A model generated the notes under the pieces. That model searched no databases and was not told the DNA's origin. It saw nothing but the letters and a program-made list of their open reading frames with translations. Shown here piece by piece: positions 16,119 to 25,080 of a DNA stretch of 64,000 nucleotides. Source of the DNA: Streptomyces sp. MspMP-M5 (lineage in GTDB: Bacteria; Actinomycetota; Actinomycetes; Streptomycetales; Streptomycetaceae); assembly GCF_000373585.1 (NCBI RefSeq), contig NZ_KB891896.1, forward strand, positions 200,842 through 264,841, read 5' to 3'. A program made the translations under genes and the position numbers. Within the stretch, counting starts at the first letter, position 1; every line of letters begins with the position of its first letter.

Positions 16119-17723
16119 GTGCTCCAGATGCTCACCGGTCTCGCGGTGGCCGACTTCCGCGACCGGATCCGCCGCCCCGCCTACCTCGTGGTGCTGGCCG
16201 CGGCCGTCGCCCTCGGATACGTGGCAGTGCCGTCCTCGGACGCCAAATGGATGATCATGCAGGTCGGTGATCACCGCGGGATCTACAACAGCGCCTACGT
16301 CGGCATGGTGACGGCACTGGCGGCCGGCCTGTGGCTGACCCTCGGCGGCTTCTACATCGTCCGCAACTCCATCGAGCGCGACCGCAGCACCCGCGTCGGC
16401 CAGCTGCTCGCCGCCACCCCGCTGCGCACCCCCGCGTACATGGCCGGCAAGTTCCTCAGCAACCTGCTGCTGCTGGCCTCCATGCTCGGGGTGCTCGCGG
16501 TCACCGCCCTGGTCATGCAGCTGGCCCGCGGCGAGTCCACGGACCTCGACCTGGTGGCCCTGTGGCAGCCGTTCGCGCTGATCGCGCTGCCGCTGGTCGC
16601 GCTGACCGCCGCCTGCGCCCTGCTCTTCGAGTCGCTGCCCGTGCTGCGCACCGGCGTCGGCAACATCCTGTGGTTCTGCATCTGGCTGGTCGTCTCGACC
16701 GCCGGACAGGGCCCCGGGCTGCCGCTCGACGGCATCGGCGTCAACAGCGTGGTGAAGTCCATGTACACCGACATGGTCGCCCAACACATCGACGTCACAG
16801 GCGCGTTCAGCCTCGGCCTGACCTATCTGGACAAGCCGCTGGGGCTGTTCACCTGGCACGGGTTCACACCGACCGCCGGCTACGTCCTCGGCCGGATCAC
16901 CCTGCTGCTCATCGCCGCCCTCATCGCGCTGCTCCCGACGCTGTGGTTCGGCCGCTTCGACCCCGCGCGCAGCCGCCGGCACCGGCCCGCCGCCCAGCAG
17001 GTCCAGGACGCGGCCGACGGCGGCGTCCAGCCGGTCTTCGTCGACGAGGTCGGGCCCGCCGCCTCCCGGCCCACCGTGGGCAGCGTGCTGCGCACCCGCC
17101 CGGAACCGGGCGCGGTGACCCTGCGGCTGTGGGCCGGCGAGGTCCGCATCCTCCTCCAGGGCGTGCGCTGGTGGTGGTGGCTGGGCGCCGCCTTCCTGAT
17201 GATCTGCGGGCTGACCGCCCCGGCCATCCACGGCATCACCCGCGTCATGCTGCCGCTGTCCTGGATCTGGCCGGTCCTGATCTGGTCCCGGCTCGGCACC
17301 CAGCGCCACGAACACGGCGTCGAGGGCATGCTCGCCGCCTACCCCGCGGTGCGCCGCCGGGTACTGGCCGAGTGGGCCGCGGGCCTGACCGTCACCGTCG
17401 TGGCCGGCATCGGCCCCCTCATCCGCCTGATCGCGGCCGGGGACTGGCTCGCCCTGGCGGGCTGGACCGGCGGCGCCCTGTTCATCCCGTCGCTGGCCAT
17501 GGCCCTGGGCACGCTCAGCCGCACCCACCGGCTCTTCCAGGCGGTCTACGTACCGCTGTGGTACTCCGTCGCCAACGGGCTGCCGATCTTCGACTTCATG
17601 GGCGCCCTGCGCGACAGCAGCGAACTGGCCGAAGTACAGCCGCCGATGACGATCACGGTGGCCGCGGCCCTGATGGCCGTCGTCTTCGCGGCGACCGTGC
17701 TGCGCCGCTTCAGCCGCGACTGA
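16119..17723 (+). CDS. ABC transporter permease (ABC-2 type)
   Basis: This 534-residue membrane protein has two blocks of about six helices separated by a hydrophilic stretch around residues 285-340. It looks like two fused half-permeases, as in other large ABC-2 transporters. It starts with GTG 4 nt after the ATPase stop. The second half opens with an amphipathic EVRILLQGVRWWWWLGAAF segment. As both halves are in one chain, a single gene could complete the exporter. Substrate unknown; antibiotic export or lipid II protection is inferred from context. Confidence 0.88.
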   Translation: MLQMLTGLAVADFRDRIRRPAYLVVLAAAVALGYVAVPSSDAKWMIMQVGDHRGIYNSAYVGMVTALAAGLWLTLGGFYIVRNSIERDRSTRVGQLLAATPLRTPAYMAGKFLSNLLLLASMLGVLAVTALVMQLARGESTDLDLVALWQPFALIALPLVALTAACALLFESLPVLRTGVGNILWFCIWLVVSTAGQGPGLPLDGIGVNSVVKSMYTDMVAQHIDVTGAFSLGLTYLDKPLGLFTWHGFTPTAGYVLGRITLLLIAALIALLPTLWFGRFDPARSRRHRPAAQQVQDAADGGVQPVFVDEVGPAASRPTVGSVLRTRPEPGAVTLRLWAGEVRILLQGVRWWWWLGAAFLMICGLTAPAIHGITRVMLPLSWIWPVLIWSRLGTQRHEHGVEGMLAAYPAVRRRVLAEWAAGLTVTVVAGIGPLIRLIAAGDWLALAGWTGGALFIPSLAMALGTLSRTHRLFQAVYVPLWYSVANGLPIFDFMGALRDSSELAEVQPPMTITVAAALMAVVFAATVLRRFSRD

Positions 17724-17734
17724 TCCGGCCGGCC

Positions 17735-17762
17735 CGGCCGGCGCCGCCCCGTCGGCCGGCCG
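17735..17762 (+). terminator. GC-rich hairpin after ABC operon
   Basis: 8-bp arms CGGCCGGC / GCCGGCCG with a 12-nt loop, 12 nt after the permease stop. A plausible end of the two-component/ABC transcript. The flanking DNA is also GC-palindromic, so the exact stem is uncertain. Confidence 0.35.
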
Positions 17763-17858
17763 CCGGGCGCGACACCCGCGCCCCGCGCCTCGCCCCCCTG
17801 AGCCCGCACCACACGCACCGCGCCCGATCCCGCCCGAGCCCCGAGCGAGGAGAGATCC

Positions 17859-18098
17859 ATGCCCGAATCCGCCCGCAGCCACCCCGTCCACCACGTCCGC
17901 CTCGTCGACGCCGACGCCGCCGGCCCGACCGGCCTCGCCGGCCCGCCGCGAGCCGAGTCCCGGATCGCGGAACTGGAGCGGGAGGTCGACGAGTTGCGCA
18001 GCGCCAACGCGATCCTGCTGTCCGTCGCCACCTACTACAGCAAGCACCACGTCCCGCACTGCATACCGGGCAGACCGTCCGCGCCCAGCGGAAGTTGA
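17859..18098 (+). CDS. Small coiled-coil protein resembling IS3 OrfA C terminus
   Basis: This 79-residue protein has a GAGGAGAG ribosome site. Residues 29-55 form a heptad-like helix (RIAELEREVDELRSANAI) that resembles the leucine zipper at the end of IS3-family OrfA transposase subunits. No helix-turn-helix precedes it and no OrfB follows. It may be a domesticated transposase fragment or an unrelated short coiled-coil protein. Its stop overlaps a TGACG-N3-CGTCA site. Confidence 0.5.
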   Translation: MPESARSHPVHHVRLVDADAAGPTGLAGPPRAESRIAELEREVDELRSANAILLSVATYYSKHHVPHCIPGRPSAPSGS

Positions 18099-18109
18099 CG
18101 CTACGTCAG
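18095..18109. promoter_or_regulatory. TGACG-N3-CGTCA palindrome, site 2
   Basis: TTGACGCTACGTCAG, 70 nt before the GDSL hydrolase start and overlapping the stop of the preceding small gene. Confidence 0.4.
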
Positions 18110-18179
18110 CTCTGCTGGCGGACACGACCACAACGGGGGTGACATCCGCACACGAACCGACCACACACAAGGAGCTCCG

Positions 18180-19586
18180 ATGCGACTGCGGCGCCGACAC
18201 CCCAGCGCGGCCGACCCCGCCTGCCGGCACCCGCACACCGGTGTCCGTCCCTTCCGCGCGACGGCCGTCGCCCTGCTGGCCACCACCCTGGCCGCGGCGC
18301 TCACCGGTGCCTGTTCCCCCGCCGACCCGGCCCTGCGGACGGCGGGCGCCGCGTCCCCCGGCCCCCGCACCGCCGCCCGTACCGCGCAGCAGTGGACGGC
18401 CTCCTGGGGAGCCACGATGCAGCAGGCCACGGACTACACCGACCACACCGACGACCCCAAGGGCGCCGACGGCGCGGCCAACTGGTCCCGGGAGGGGTTC
18501 CAGGACGAGAGCCTGCGCCAGGTGATCCGGCTGAGCGTGGGCGGCTCCGCGCTCCGGCTCCGCTTCTCCAACGCCTACGGCACCCGGCCGCTGCACCTCG
18601 CCGGTGCCACGGTGGCCAGGTCCGACGGGCAGGCCAAGGCGCGCCCCGGCACCGCCCGCGCCCTCACCTTCGACCACGCCCGCTCCCGCACCGTCCCCGC
18701 CGGCGGCACCGCCGTCACCGACCCGGTGTCCCTGCCCACCGCCAACCTCGAAAAGCTCACCGTCACCCTGCGCTTCACCACCCCCACCGGCCCGGCCACC
18801 ATGCACCGCTTCACCACCGCCACGTCCTACCGCGCCCCCGGCGACTGGCTGGACAGCACCGCCGACGCGGCGTTCGACCGCCGGACCTCGCACGCCTGGT
18901 ACTACCTGACCGGCGCCGACGTGCTCGCGGCCGGCCCCGACTCCGCGGCGTCCGTCCTGGTCTTCGGCGACTCCCTGATGGACGGCGTGGGGACCAGCCC
19001 CGGCACCGACGACCGCTTCTCCGACAAGCTCGCCGAGCGCCTCATCGCCGCCGGCCGCCCCACCGGCATCGCCAACGCCGGCCTCGCGGGCGACCGGCTG
19101 CTCCACGACTCCCCCTGCTTCGGCGAGAAGGGCACCGCCCGCTTCGTGCGGGAGCTGCGCGGCCACGCGGGGCTGCGGGCCGTCTTCGTCCACCTCGGCG
19201 CCAACGACCTCTCGCGGCTCCCCGACGGGGACTCCTGCGGGGAGAACAGCCGGCCGGTGACCGCCCGCCAGCTGATCGACGGCCATCGCGCCCTGATCCG
19301 CGAGGCGCACGCCCGCGGCATCAAGGCCATCGGCGTCACGCTTCCCCCGCTGGCCGGTGCGGTCTTCCCGTTCACCGACCCGGCCGGCATCGAGGCCCGC
19401 GGCGAGCTCAACCACTGGATCCGCACCAGCCACGCCTACGACGCCGTGCTCGACGCCGCCCGGGTCCTGACCGACCCCCAGCACCCCGACCGCACCCGCC
19501 CCGGCTATGTCTCCCAGGACGGCCTGCACCCCAGCGACGCCGGCTACCTGGCCATGGCCTCCGCCGTGGACCTGACCACCCTCTGA
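18180..19586 (+). CDS. Secreted SGNH/GDSL hydrolase
   Basis: This 468-residue exported esterase/lipase-family protein has a Sec signal with the hydrophobic core around residues 28-45, ending LTGACS, which is close to but not a canonical lipobox. The SGNH blocks are in order: FGDSLMDG (catalytic Ser), NAGLAGDRLL (Gly), HLGANDLS (Asn) and DGLHPSDAGY (Asp/His). An N-terminal beta-rich domain of about 180 residues precedes the hydrolase domain, as in many Streptomyces GDSL proteins. AAGGAG precedes the ATG. Substrate unknown. Confidence 0.92.
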   Translation: MRLRRRHPSAADPACRHPHTGVRPFRATAVALLATTLAAALTGACSPADPALRTAGAASPGPRTAARTAQQWTASWGATMQQATDYTDHTDDPKGADGAANWSREGFQDESLRQVIRLSVGGSALRLRFSNAYGTRPLHLAGATVARSDGQAKARPGTARALTFDHARSRTVPAGGTAVTDPVSLPTANLEKLTVTLRFTTPTGPATMHRFTTATSYRAPGDWLDSTADAAFDRRTSHAWYYLTGADVLAAGPDSAASVLVFGDSLMDGVGTSPGTDDRFSDKLAERLIAAGRPTGIANAGLAGDRLLHDSPCFGEKGTARFVRELRGHAGLRAVFVHLGANDLSRLPDGDSCGENSRPVTARQLIDGHRALIREAHARGIKAIGVTLPPLAGAVFPFTDPAGIEARGELNHWIRTSHAYDAVLDAARVLTDPQHPDRTRPGYVSQDGLHPSDAGYLAMASAVDLTTL

Positions 19587-19630
19587 CCCCGACTGACCCC
19601 CGACCCTTGCCCTGACGGCCCCCCCGATCA

Positions 19631-19664
19631 GCCCCGACCAGGAGCCCCTGTCCCCGGTCGGGGC
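19631..19664. terminator. Bidirectional terminator between GDSL hydrolase and DUF6300 gene
   Basis: Perfect 9-bp stem GCCCCGACC / GGTCGGGGC with a 16-nt loop, placed between two convergent genes. Confidence 0.6.
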
Positions 19665-19693
19665 GCCCATTTACGGAACTGGCCTGCCGGCGG

Positions 19694-20101
19694 CTACAGT
19701 TCGCCGGCCCGCCACCGGGCCTCCTCGGCTTCCGCGGCCCGGGCGGCCTCGTGCGGCACACGGCGCCGTACGGCCGTCAGCCAGGCATCCAGGCGGCTGG
19801 CGAACTCGCCGGGCACGGCCGGGCCGTGCCGGTCGATCCCGGTCTCGGTCCCGGCCTCGGCCCCCGTGAACAGCGCCAGCAGACCGTCGGCCGCCGGGTC
19901 ACCGCTGTCGCAGCCAGGGCACAGCACGCTCTCCCGGAGGCCGTCGACGCGCGCCCCGGACCGGTTGTGCCAGCAGTGGGGATAGCGGGCCACCAGGAGC
20001 ACCGGGGTGCCGCAGCGCGGACAGGGCGGGGGAGCGGACGTGGGCATCCGCAGCGTCACGGTCGCCGGCCGCTCCGCGCCCGCCGTGCTGCCGGCCGTCA
20101 T
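19694..20101 (-). CDS. DUF6300-like zinc-ribbon protein
   Basis: This 135-residue protein has a CPRCG pair near residue 30 and a CPGC pair near 65, giving a four-cysteine zinc ribbon, and PHCWHN between them. This matches the small Streptomyces DUF6300 family, whose function is unknown. The ATG overlaps the TGA of the upstream polymerase gene (ATGA), so it is coupled to it. A link to DNA metabolism is inferred from this alone. Confidence 0.75.
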   Translation of the reverse strand: MTAGSTAGAERPATVTLRMPTSAPPPCPRCGTPVLLVARYPHCWHNRSGARVDGLRESVLCPGCDSGDPAADGLLALFTGAEAGTETGIDRHGPAVPGEFASRLDAWLTAVRRRVPHEAARAAEAEEARWRAGEL

Positions 20102-23100
20102 GCCGGACCCGCCCATGCCTCGGCGCCGAACGCGCCCTTCACGTCCGAGGCGAGGCCGGTGGCGTTCACCGTGGCGCCCAGCGCGTAGACCGTGGTCCGC
20201 CGGGGATCGCGGACGCTGAGGTGCACCGGGCTCTCGCCCGGATGGTCGGCGAGGATCCGCTTCAGCTCGCGCACCCCGTCCGCGGTGATCCGGTGCACGG
20301 GGAACGCCAGGCGCACCGGCGGCCGCCCGCCGTCCTCGGCCGAGGAGACGTCCAGGACGCCCAGTTCGCGCCCGAAGACGTTCAGGGTGCCGTCGCGGTC
20401 CTCAAGCCTCCCCCTGACGGTGACGACGGTGTCCTCGGTCAGCGCCTGCTGGACGAGCTGGTAGGCGGCGGGGAAGAACAGCACCTCGATGCCGGCGTCC
20501 CGGTCCGCGAGGGTGACGATGGCCCAGGCGTTGCCCTGCTTGGTCACCTTGCGCTGGACGCCGGTGATCAGCCCGGACAGCCGCACCTCCCCGGTGGTGC
20601 GGCCGGAGGCGAGCAGTTCGGCGAGCGAGCAGTCCCGGGCGCCGGCGAGGATGTGCTCGGCGCCGTCGAGCGGGTGGGCGGAGACGTAGAGGCCCAGCAT
20701 CTCGCGTTCGAGCGAGAGGAGTTGGCGGCGCGGCCACTCCGTCTCCTCGATGGGCAGGTCCAGGCCGAAGGCCGGCCCGCCGCCGTCCCCGCCGCCGAGT
20801 TCGGCGAAGAGGTCGTCCTGGCCGAAGCCGGCCGCCTTCTTCACGGGGATGATCGCGTCGATGGCGGCCTCGTGGACGGCGGTCAGCCCCTTGCGGGTGT
20901 GGCCGAGCGAGTCGAAGGCACCGGCCTTGACCAGGGATTCCACCGCCCGCTTGGTCAGCGCGGGCAGCTCCACCTTGTCCACGAAGTCGGCGAAGGAGGT
21001 GAATCTCCCCTTCCGGCGGCGGGCCTCGACGACGGCCTCGATGACACCGTCGCCGACGTTGCGGACGGACCGCAGCCCGAACCGCACGTCGTCCCCGATC
21101 GCGGTGAACTCCGCGACGGACTCGTTGACATCGGGCTGCAGCACCCGGACGCCGTTCTTGCGGGCGTCGGCGAGATAGACGGCCGCCTTGTCCTTGTCGT
21201 CGCCGACGGAGGTGAGCAGGGCGGCCATGTACTCGGCCGGGTAGTTCGCCTTGAGGTAGGCGGTCCAGTACGACACCAGGCCGTAGCCGGCGGTGTGGGA
21301 CTTGTTGAAGGCGTAGCCGGAGAACGGCAGCATCACGTCCCACAGCGCCCGGATCGCCTCGTCGGAGTAGCCGTTGGCGCGCATCCCGCCGTGGAACTTC
21401 TCCCACTCCGCCGCCAGCACCTCCGGCTTCTTCTTGCCCATCGCCCGGCGCAGCATGTCCGCGCCGCCGAGCGTGTAGCCGGCCAGTTGCCGGGCGATGG
21501 CCATGATCTGCTCCTGGAAGATGAGCAGGTGGTGGGTGGAGCCGAGGATCGGCTCCAGGGCGTCCTTCAGCTCCGGGTGGATCGGGGTGGGCTCCTGCTT
21601 GCCGTTCTGGCGCAGGGCGTAGTTGGTGTGGGCGTTGGCGGCCATCGGGCCCGGCCGGTAGAGGGCGTTGGCCGCCGCGATGTCCTCGAAGCGGGTGGGT
21701 TCCATCAGCTTGAGCAGGGCCCGCATGCCGCCGCCGTCGAGCTGGAAGACGCCGAAGGTGTTGCCCGCGGCCAGCAGCCGGTACGTCTTCGCGTCGTCCA
21801 GGGGGATCACGACGGTGGACGGGTCGCCGTCCATCGGGTCCACGGTGGCGAGGGCGACACCGCGGTTCTCCCGGATGTTGGCCAGGGCCTGGTCGATGAC
21901 GCCGAGGTTCCGCAGCCCCAGGAAGTCCATTTTGACCAGGCCCATCGCCTCGCACGACGGGTAGTCGAAGCCGGTGATCCGGGCGCCGTCCGCGGCCCGC
22001 ATGTGCAGCGGGATCCGGTCGGTCAGCCGGGTCTTGGACAGGATCACCGCGGCCGCGTGCACGCCGGTGCCGCGGGTCAGCCCCTCCACGCCGCGGGCGG
22101 TGTCGATCACCTTCCGCACGTCCGGCTCGCTCTCGTACATCCGCCGGATCTCGCCGGCCTCCGCGTACCGCTCGTGTGCGGGGTCGAAGAGCGCGGCCAG
22201 CGGCGCGGACTTGCCGTTCTGGTCCGGCGGGAGGGCCTTGGTGATCCGTTCGCCGTGCGAGAAGGGATAGCCCAGGATGCGCGAGGAGTCCTTGATCGCG
22301 TTCTTGGCCTTGATCTTGCCGAAGGTGTTGACCATGGCGGTGTACGCGTCGCCGTACTTCTCGGTGACATAGCGGACCATCCGGTCGCGCTGGCGGTCGT
22401 CGAAGTCGAGGTCGATGTCGGGCGGGTTGATCCGCTCGGGGTTCAGGAAGCGCTCGAAGAGCAGGCCGTGCTCCAGGGGGCACAGCTCGGTGATGCGGGT
22501 GGCGTAGGCCACCAGGGAGCCGGTCGCCGAACCGCGTCCCGGACCGATGGGGATCCCGTTCTCCCGCGCGTACCGGCAGATGTCCGCCACGACCAGGAAG
22601 TACGAGCTGAAGCCCATCGGGCCGATGACCGCCATCTCGGTCTCGAACCGCGTGCGGACGTGCGCCGGGACGGGGTCGCCGTAGCGCATCGCCAGGCCCC
22701 TGAGGACCTCCCCGCGCAGCCAGGACTCCTGGGTCTCGCCCTCGGGGACGTCGGGGAACTGCGGCATCTCGTCGACGTGGTCGAAGACCTCGTCGTAGGG
22801 CTCGACGCGCTCGGCGACCAGCAGGGTGTTGTCGCAGGCGTGGGGGAGTTCCGCGAAGAGGCGGCGCATCTCGGCGGCCGGTTTGAGGTAGTAGCCGGAG
22901 CCGTTGAAGCGGAAGCGGCCCGGGTCGTTCTTGTTCTTGCCGACGCCGATGCACAGCAGGTTGTCGTGCGCGTCGGCCTGGTCCTCGGTGACGTAGTGCG
23001 CGTCGTTGGTGGCCAGCAGCGGAAGGTCCAGCTCCCGGGCGAGGCGCAGCAGACCGTCGCGGACGGTCCGTTCGATGTCCAGACCGTGGTCCATCAGCTC

Positions 23101-23694
23101 CAGGAAGTAGTTCTCCGGCCCGAAGATCTCCCGGTACGCACCGGCCGCCGCCCTCGCCTCCGCGTACTGGTTCAGCCGCAGCCGGGTCTGGATCTCGCCG
23201 GAGGGGCAGCCGGTGGTGGCGATGATGCCCGCCGGCCGCTGCGCGATCAGCTCCCGGTCCATCCGCGGCTTGCCGGCCGGGAACTGGCCCTCGTAACTCG
23301 CCTGTGTGGAGAGCCAGAAGAGGTTCCGCAGGCCCTGGACGTTCCGCGCCCACATGGTCATGTGGGTGAAGCGGCCGCCCCCGGAGACGTCCTTGGACCC
23401 CTCGCCGTCGTCGCTCATCGCGCGCCGCCCGCCCGGCCCCCAGAACTCCTGCTTCCGGGCGAACCGAGAGGACGGCGCCACATACGCCTCGATGCCGATG
23501 ATCGGCCGCACGCCCTCGAAGTCCTTGGCGACCTGCTGGAACTCATAGGCCCCGAACATGTTCCCGTGGTCGCTCATGGCGATCGCCGGCATCCCCTGCC
23601 GGGCGACCTCGGCGAACATCGGCGCCATTCTCTGCGCGCCGTCCAGCATGGAGTATTCCGTGTGGTTGTGCAGATGGACGAAGGAGTCCGGCAC
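20098..23694 (-). CDS. dnaE: DNA polymerase III alpha subunit, extra DnaE1-type paralog
   Basis: This full-length C-family polymerase has 1198 residues. The PHP domain starts HLHNHTEYS; catalytic aspartates D426 and D428 lie in PPDIDLDFDD with the third in VKMDFLG. A tandem HhH region and an OB domain (TVRGRLEDRDGTLNVFG) follow. It is DnaE1-like, not ImuC/DnaE2, yet differs clearly from the housekeeping Streptomyces DnaE as I recall it. For example it begins PDSFVHLHNHTEYSMLDGAQ instead of FTHLHVHTQYSLLDGA and has a distinct insertion at 80-107. It is therefore probably a second DnaE1. It is divergent from a LysR gene. Confidence 0.9.
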   Translation of the reverse strand: MPDSFVHLHNHTEYSMLDGAQRMAPMFAEVARQGMPAIAMSDHGNMFGAYEFQQVAKDFEGVRPIIGIEAYVAPSSRFARKQEFWGPGGRRAMSDDGEGSKDVSGGGRFTHMTMWARNVQGLRNLFWLSTQASYEGQFPAGKPRMDRELIAQRPAGIIATTGCPSGEIQTRLRLNQYAEARAAAGAYREIFGPENYFLELMDHGLDIERTVRDGLLRLARELDLPLLATNDAHYVTEDQADAHDNLLCIGVGKNKNDPGRFRFNGSGYYLKPAAEMRRLFAELPHACDNTLLVAERVEPYDEVFDHVDEMPQFPDVPEGETQESWLRGEVLRGLAMRYGDPVPAHVRTRFETEMAVIGPMGFSSYFLVVADICRYARENGIPIGPGRGSATGSLVAYATRITELCPLEHGLLFERFLNPERINPPDIDLDFDDRQRDRMVRYVTEKYGDAYTAMVNTFGKIKAKNAIKDSSRILGYPFSHGERITKALPPDQNGKSAPLAALFDPAHERYAEAGEIRRMYESEPDVRKVIDTARGVEGLTRGTGVHAAAVILSKTRLTDRIPLHMRAADGARITGFDYPSCEAMGLVKMDFLGLRNLGVIDQALANIRENRGVALATVDPMDGDPSTVVIPLDDAKTYRLLAAGNTFGVFQLDGGGMRALLKLMEPTRFEDIAAANALYRPGPMAANAHTNYALRQNGKQEPTPIHPELKDALEPILGSTHHLLIFQEQIMAIARQLAGYTLGGADMLRRAMGKKKPEVLAAEWEKFHGGMRANGYSDEAIRALWDVMLPFSGYAFNKSHTAGYGLVSYWTAYLKANYPAEYMAALLTSVGDDKDKAAVYLADARKNGVRVLQPDVNESVAEFTAIGDDVRFGLRSVRNVGDGVIEAVVEARRRKGRFTSFADFVDKVELPALTKRAVESLVKAGAFDSLGHTRKGLTAVHEAAIDAIIPVKKAAGFGQDDLFAELGGGDGGGPAFGLDLPIEETEWPRRQLLSLEREMLGLYVSAHPLDGAEHILAGARDCSLAELLASGRTTGEVRLSGLITGVQRKVTKQGNAWAIVTLADRDAGIEVLFFPAAYQLVQQALTEDTVVTVRGRLEDRDGTLNVFGRELGVLDVSSAEDGGRPPVRLAFPVHRITADGVRELKRILADHPGESPVHLSVRDPRRTTVYALGATVNATGLASDVKGAFGAEAWAGPA

Positions 23695-23814
23695 GGCTGC
23701 GTCACCTCCGGGACGAGTGGGCGGCCCGCCCGGCCGGAGCCGGGACGGGCCTGGGTGGCCGACTGCGTCAACGGGGCCGGGTGGCTCGGACGGGCACCAG
23801 CTGACAGGCGCTGC

Positions 23815-23829
23815 ACAACCAATGGTTGT
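23815..23829. promoter_or_regulatory. ACAAC-N5-GTTGT inverted repeat, dnaE side
   Basis: ACAACCAATGGTTGT, a perfect inverted repeat with a single central base, 121 nt upstream of the dnaE paralog start. It shares its arms with the site at 24057. Confidence 0.5.
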
Positions 23830-24056
23830 TCCTTGTCCCGCCGGTCGCTACCGCCGCCCGTATCGCGACGGGAGTCGCCGGTTCCGGCCGCTGATCCCGG
23901 CCCTCGCCCCGCGCATGCGCCCAATCCGACCAATTCCCCCGATCAGACCCACATATGGCGCACCTGCCGCGCGGTCCTGACCGGGTTCCCCGTTGGCGAC
24001 CGACATCAAAGCCCCCGACCGCCCGGCGGATCAAACAACCGCCACGTCGGCGAGCC

Positions 24057-24071
24057 ACAACGCCACGTTGT
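24057..24071. promoter_or_regulatory. ACAAC-N5-GTTGT inverted repeat, LysR side
   Basis: ACAACGCCACGTTGT, extended by one more paired base on each side. It lies 18 nt before the LysR GTG and abuts a TATAGG -10 like sequence, a position typical for LysR autorepression. Confidence 0.55.
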
Positions 24072-24089
24072 GCCTATAGGGTGGGCGGC

Positions 24090-25022
24090 GTGGACCTCAA
24101 CGCTGTGCGAACCTTTGTCGCGGTCGCGGAGACGGGGCAGTTCCAGAAGGCCGCCGTCGACCTCTCGCTCACCCAGCAGGCCGTCTCCAAGCGCATCGGC
24201 GCCCTGGAGACGGAGCTCGGCGTGCGGCTGTTCACCCGCACCGCGCGCGGCGCCGGCCTCACCCTCGACGGGCAGGCGTTCCTGCCGCACGCCCGCGCGC
24301 TGCTCCAGGCCGAGGAGCGGGCCGCTGCCTCCGTCCGGCCGGGCAGCCGCGCGCTCCGCGTCGACGTGGTCGGCCGGCGGACCGCGACCGCCGGTCTGCT
24401 GCGCGCGTTCCACCGCGCCCACCCCGAGATCGCCCTCGACGTCGTCACCCTCTTCGGCGCCGACGAGGCCGTCGCCGCCGTCCAGGCCGGCACCATCGAC
24501 GCCACCTTCCGCGCCGTCACCCGGCCCGGCCGCCGGCTGCCCGACGAGGTGCGGGCCGCCCCGGTCTTCGACGAGGAACTCCAGCTCTGCGCCGGCCCGG
24601 CCCACACCTTCGCCACCGCCCAGGCGCTCACCCTCGCCCAGCTCGCCGGCCACCGGATCTGGATGCCGTCCAACGCGCCCGGCACGGAATGGCGCGCCTA
24701 CTACGACGATCTCGCCGCCGCGTTCGGCCTCACCATCGACACGATCGGCCCCGACTTCGGCGTCGAGGCCCTCCTCGACGCCCTCGCGGACTCCGCGACG
24801 GTGGTGAGCTTCTTCGGCGAGCAGACCCCGCTCGTCTGGCCCGCCGGCCACGACCTGCGGCGCATCCCGCTGCGGGACCCGACCCCGGTCTACCCGCACT
24901 CGCTGCTCTGGCGCGACGACAACCCGCACCCCGGGCTCACCGCGCTCCGCGACCACCTCACCTCCCGCTACCCCAACCGCCCCGACGCGGGTACCTGGCG
25001 ACCGGACTGGGCACTGCGCTAG
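24090..25022 (+). CDS. LysR-family transcriptional regulator
   Basis: This 310-residue regulator has an N-terminal winged helix (VRTFVAVAETGQFQKAAVDLSLTQQAVSKRIGALE), then a two-subdomain effector-binding region. The GTG at 24090 gives the standard LysR start (VDLNAVRTF); a GTG at 24081 is possible. With the TATAGG box so close, transcription may start at or near the start codon. It is divergent from the dnaE paralog and the two share a region with paired inverted repeats, so it may control both. Ligand unknown. Confidence 0.92.
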   Translation: MDLNAVRTFVAVAETGQFQKAAVDLSLTQQAVSKRIGALETELGVRLFTRTARGAGLTLDGQAFLPHARALLQAEERAAASVRPGSRALRVDVVGRRTATAGLLRAFHRAHPEIALDVVTLFGADEAVAAVQAGTIDATFRAVTRPGRRLPDEVRAAPVFDEELQLCAGPAHTFATAQALTLAQLAGHRIWMPSNAPGTEWRAYYDDLAAAFGLTIDTIGPDFGVEALLDALADSATVVSFFGEQTPLVWPAGHDLRRIPLRDPTPVYPHSLLWRDDNPHPGLTALRDHLTSRYPNRPDAGTWRPDWALR

Positions 25023-25080
25023 AGCCTGCCCAGGAGGTTCGTCCCGGCTCGGCCAGGGCCTTCCGGAGGACCGTCGAGCC

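Larger units (their letters stand above)
23695..24089. other. Divergent promoter region between dnaE paralog and LysR gene
   Basis: A 395-nt gene-free stretch. It is less GC-rich in its right half and holds two inverted repeats of the same form, ACAAC-N5-GTTGT (23815 and 24057), plus a weaker half-copy at 24035. A TATAGG-like -10 box sits at 24075 just before the LysR start. Confidence 0.6.

Noticed and set aside
15194..17723. ABC transporter as the main exporter of the NRPS product
   Set aside because: It groups by operators and spacing with the two-component system, while the MFS gene is coupled to the release enzyme. Either could export, so I kept the immunity role only as inference.
16041..19670. 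A long minus-strand open frame over the ABC permease and GDSL genes
   Set aside because: Antisense to two clear genes and made of low-complexity residues.
20098..23694. Polymerase as ImuC/DnaE2 mutasome subunit
   Set aside because: The sequence around the active site (NPPDIDLDFDD) and the C-terminal region are of DnaE1 type, and no imuA or imuB gene is adjacent.
20221..24807. A long plus-strand open frame opposite dnaE
   Set aside because: Antisense shadow of the polymerase gene. No recognisable motif, only runs of histidine, glycine, valine and arginine typical of such frames.
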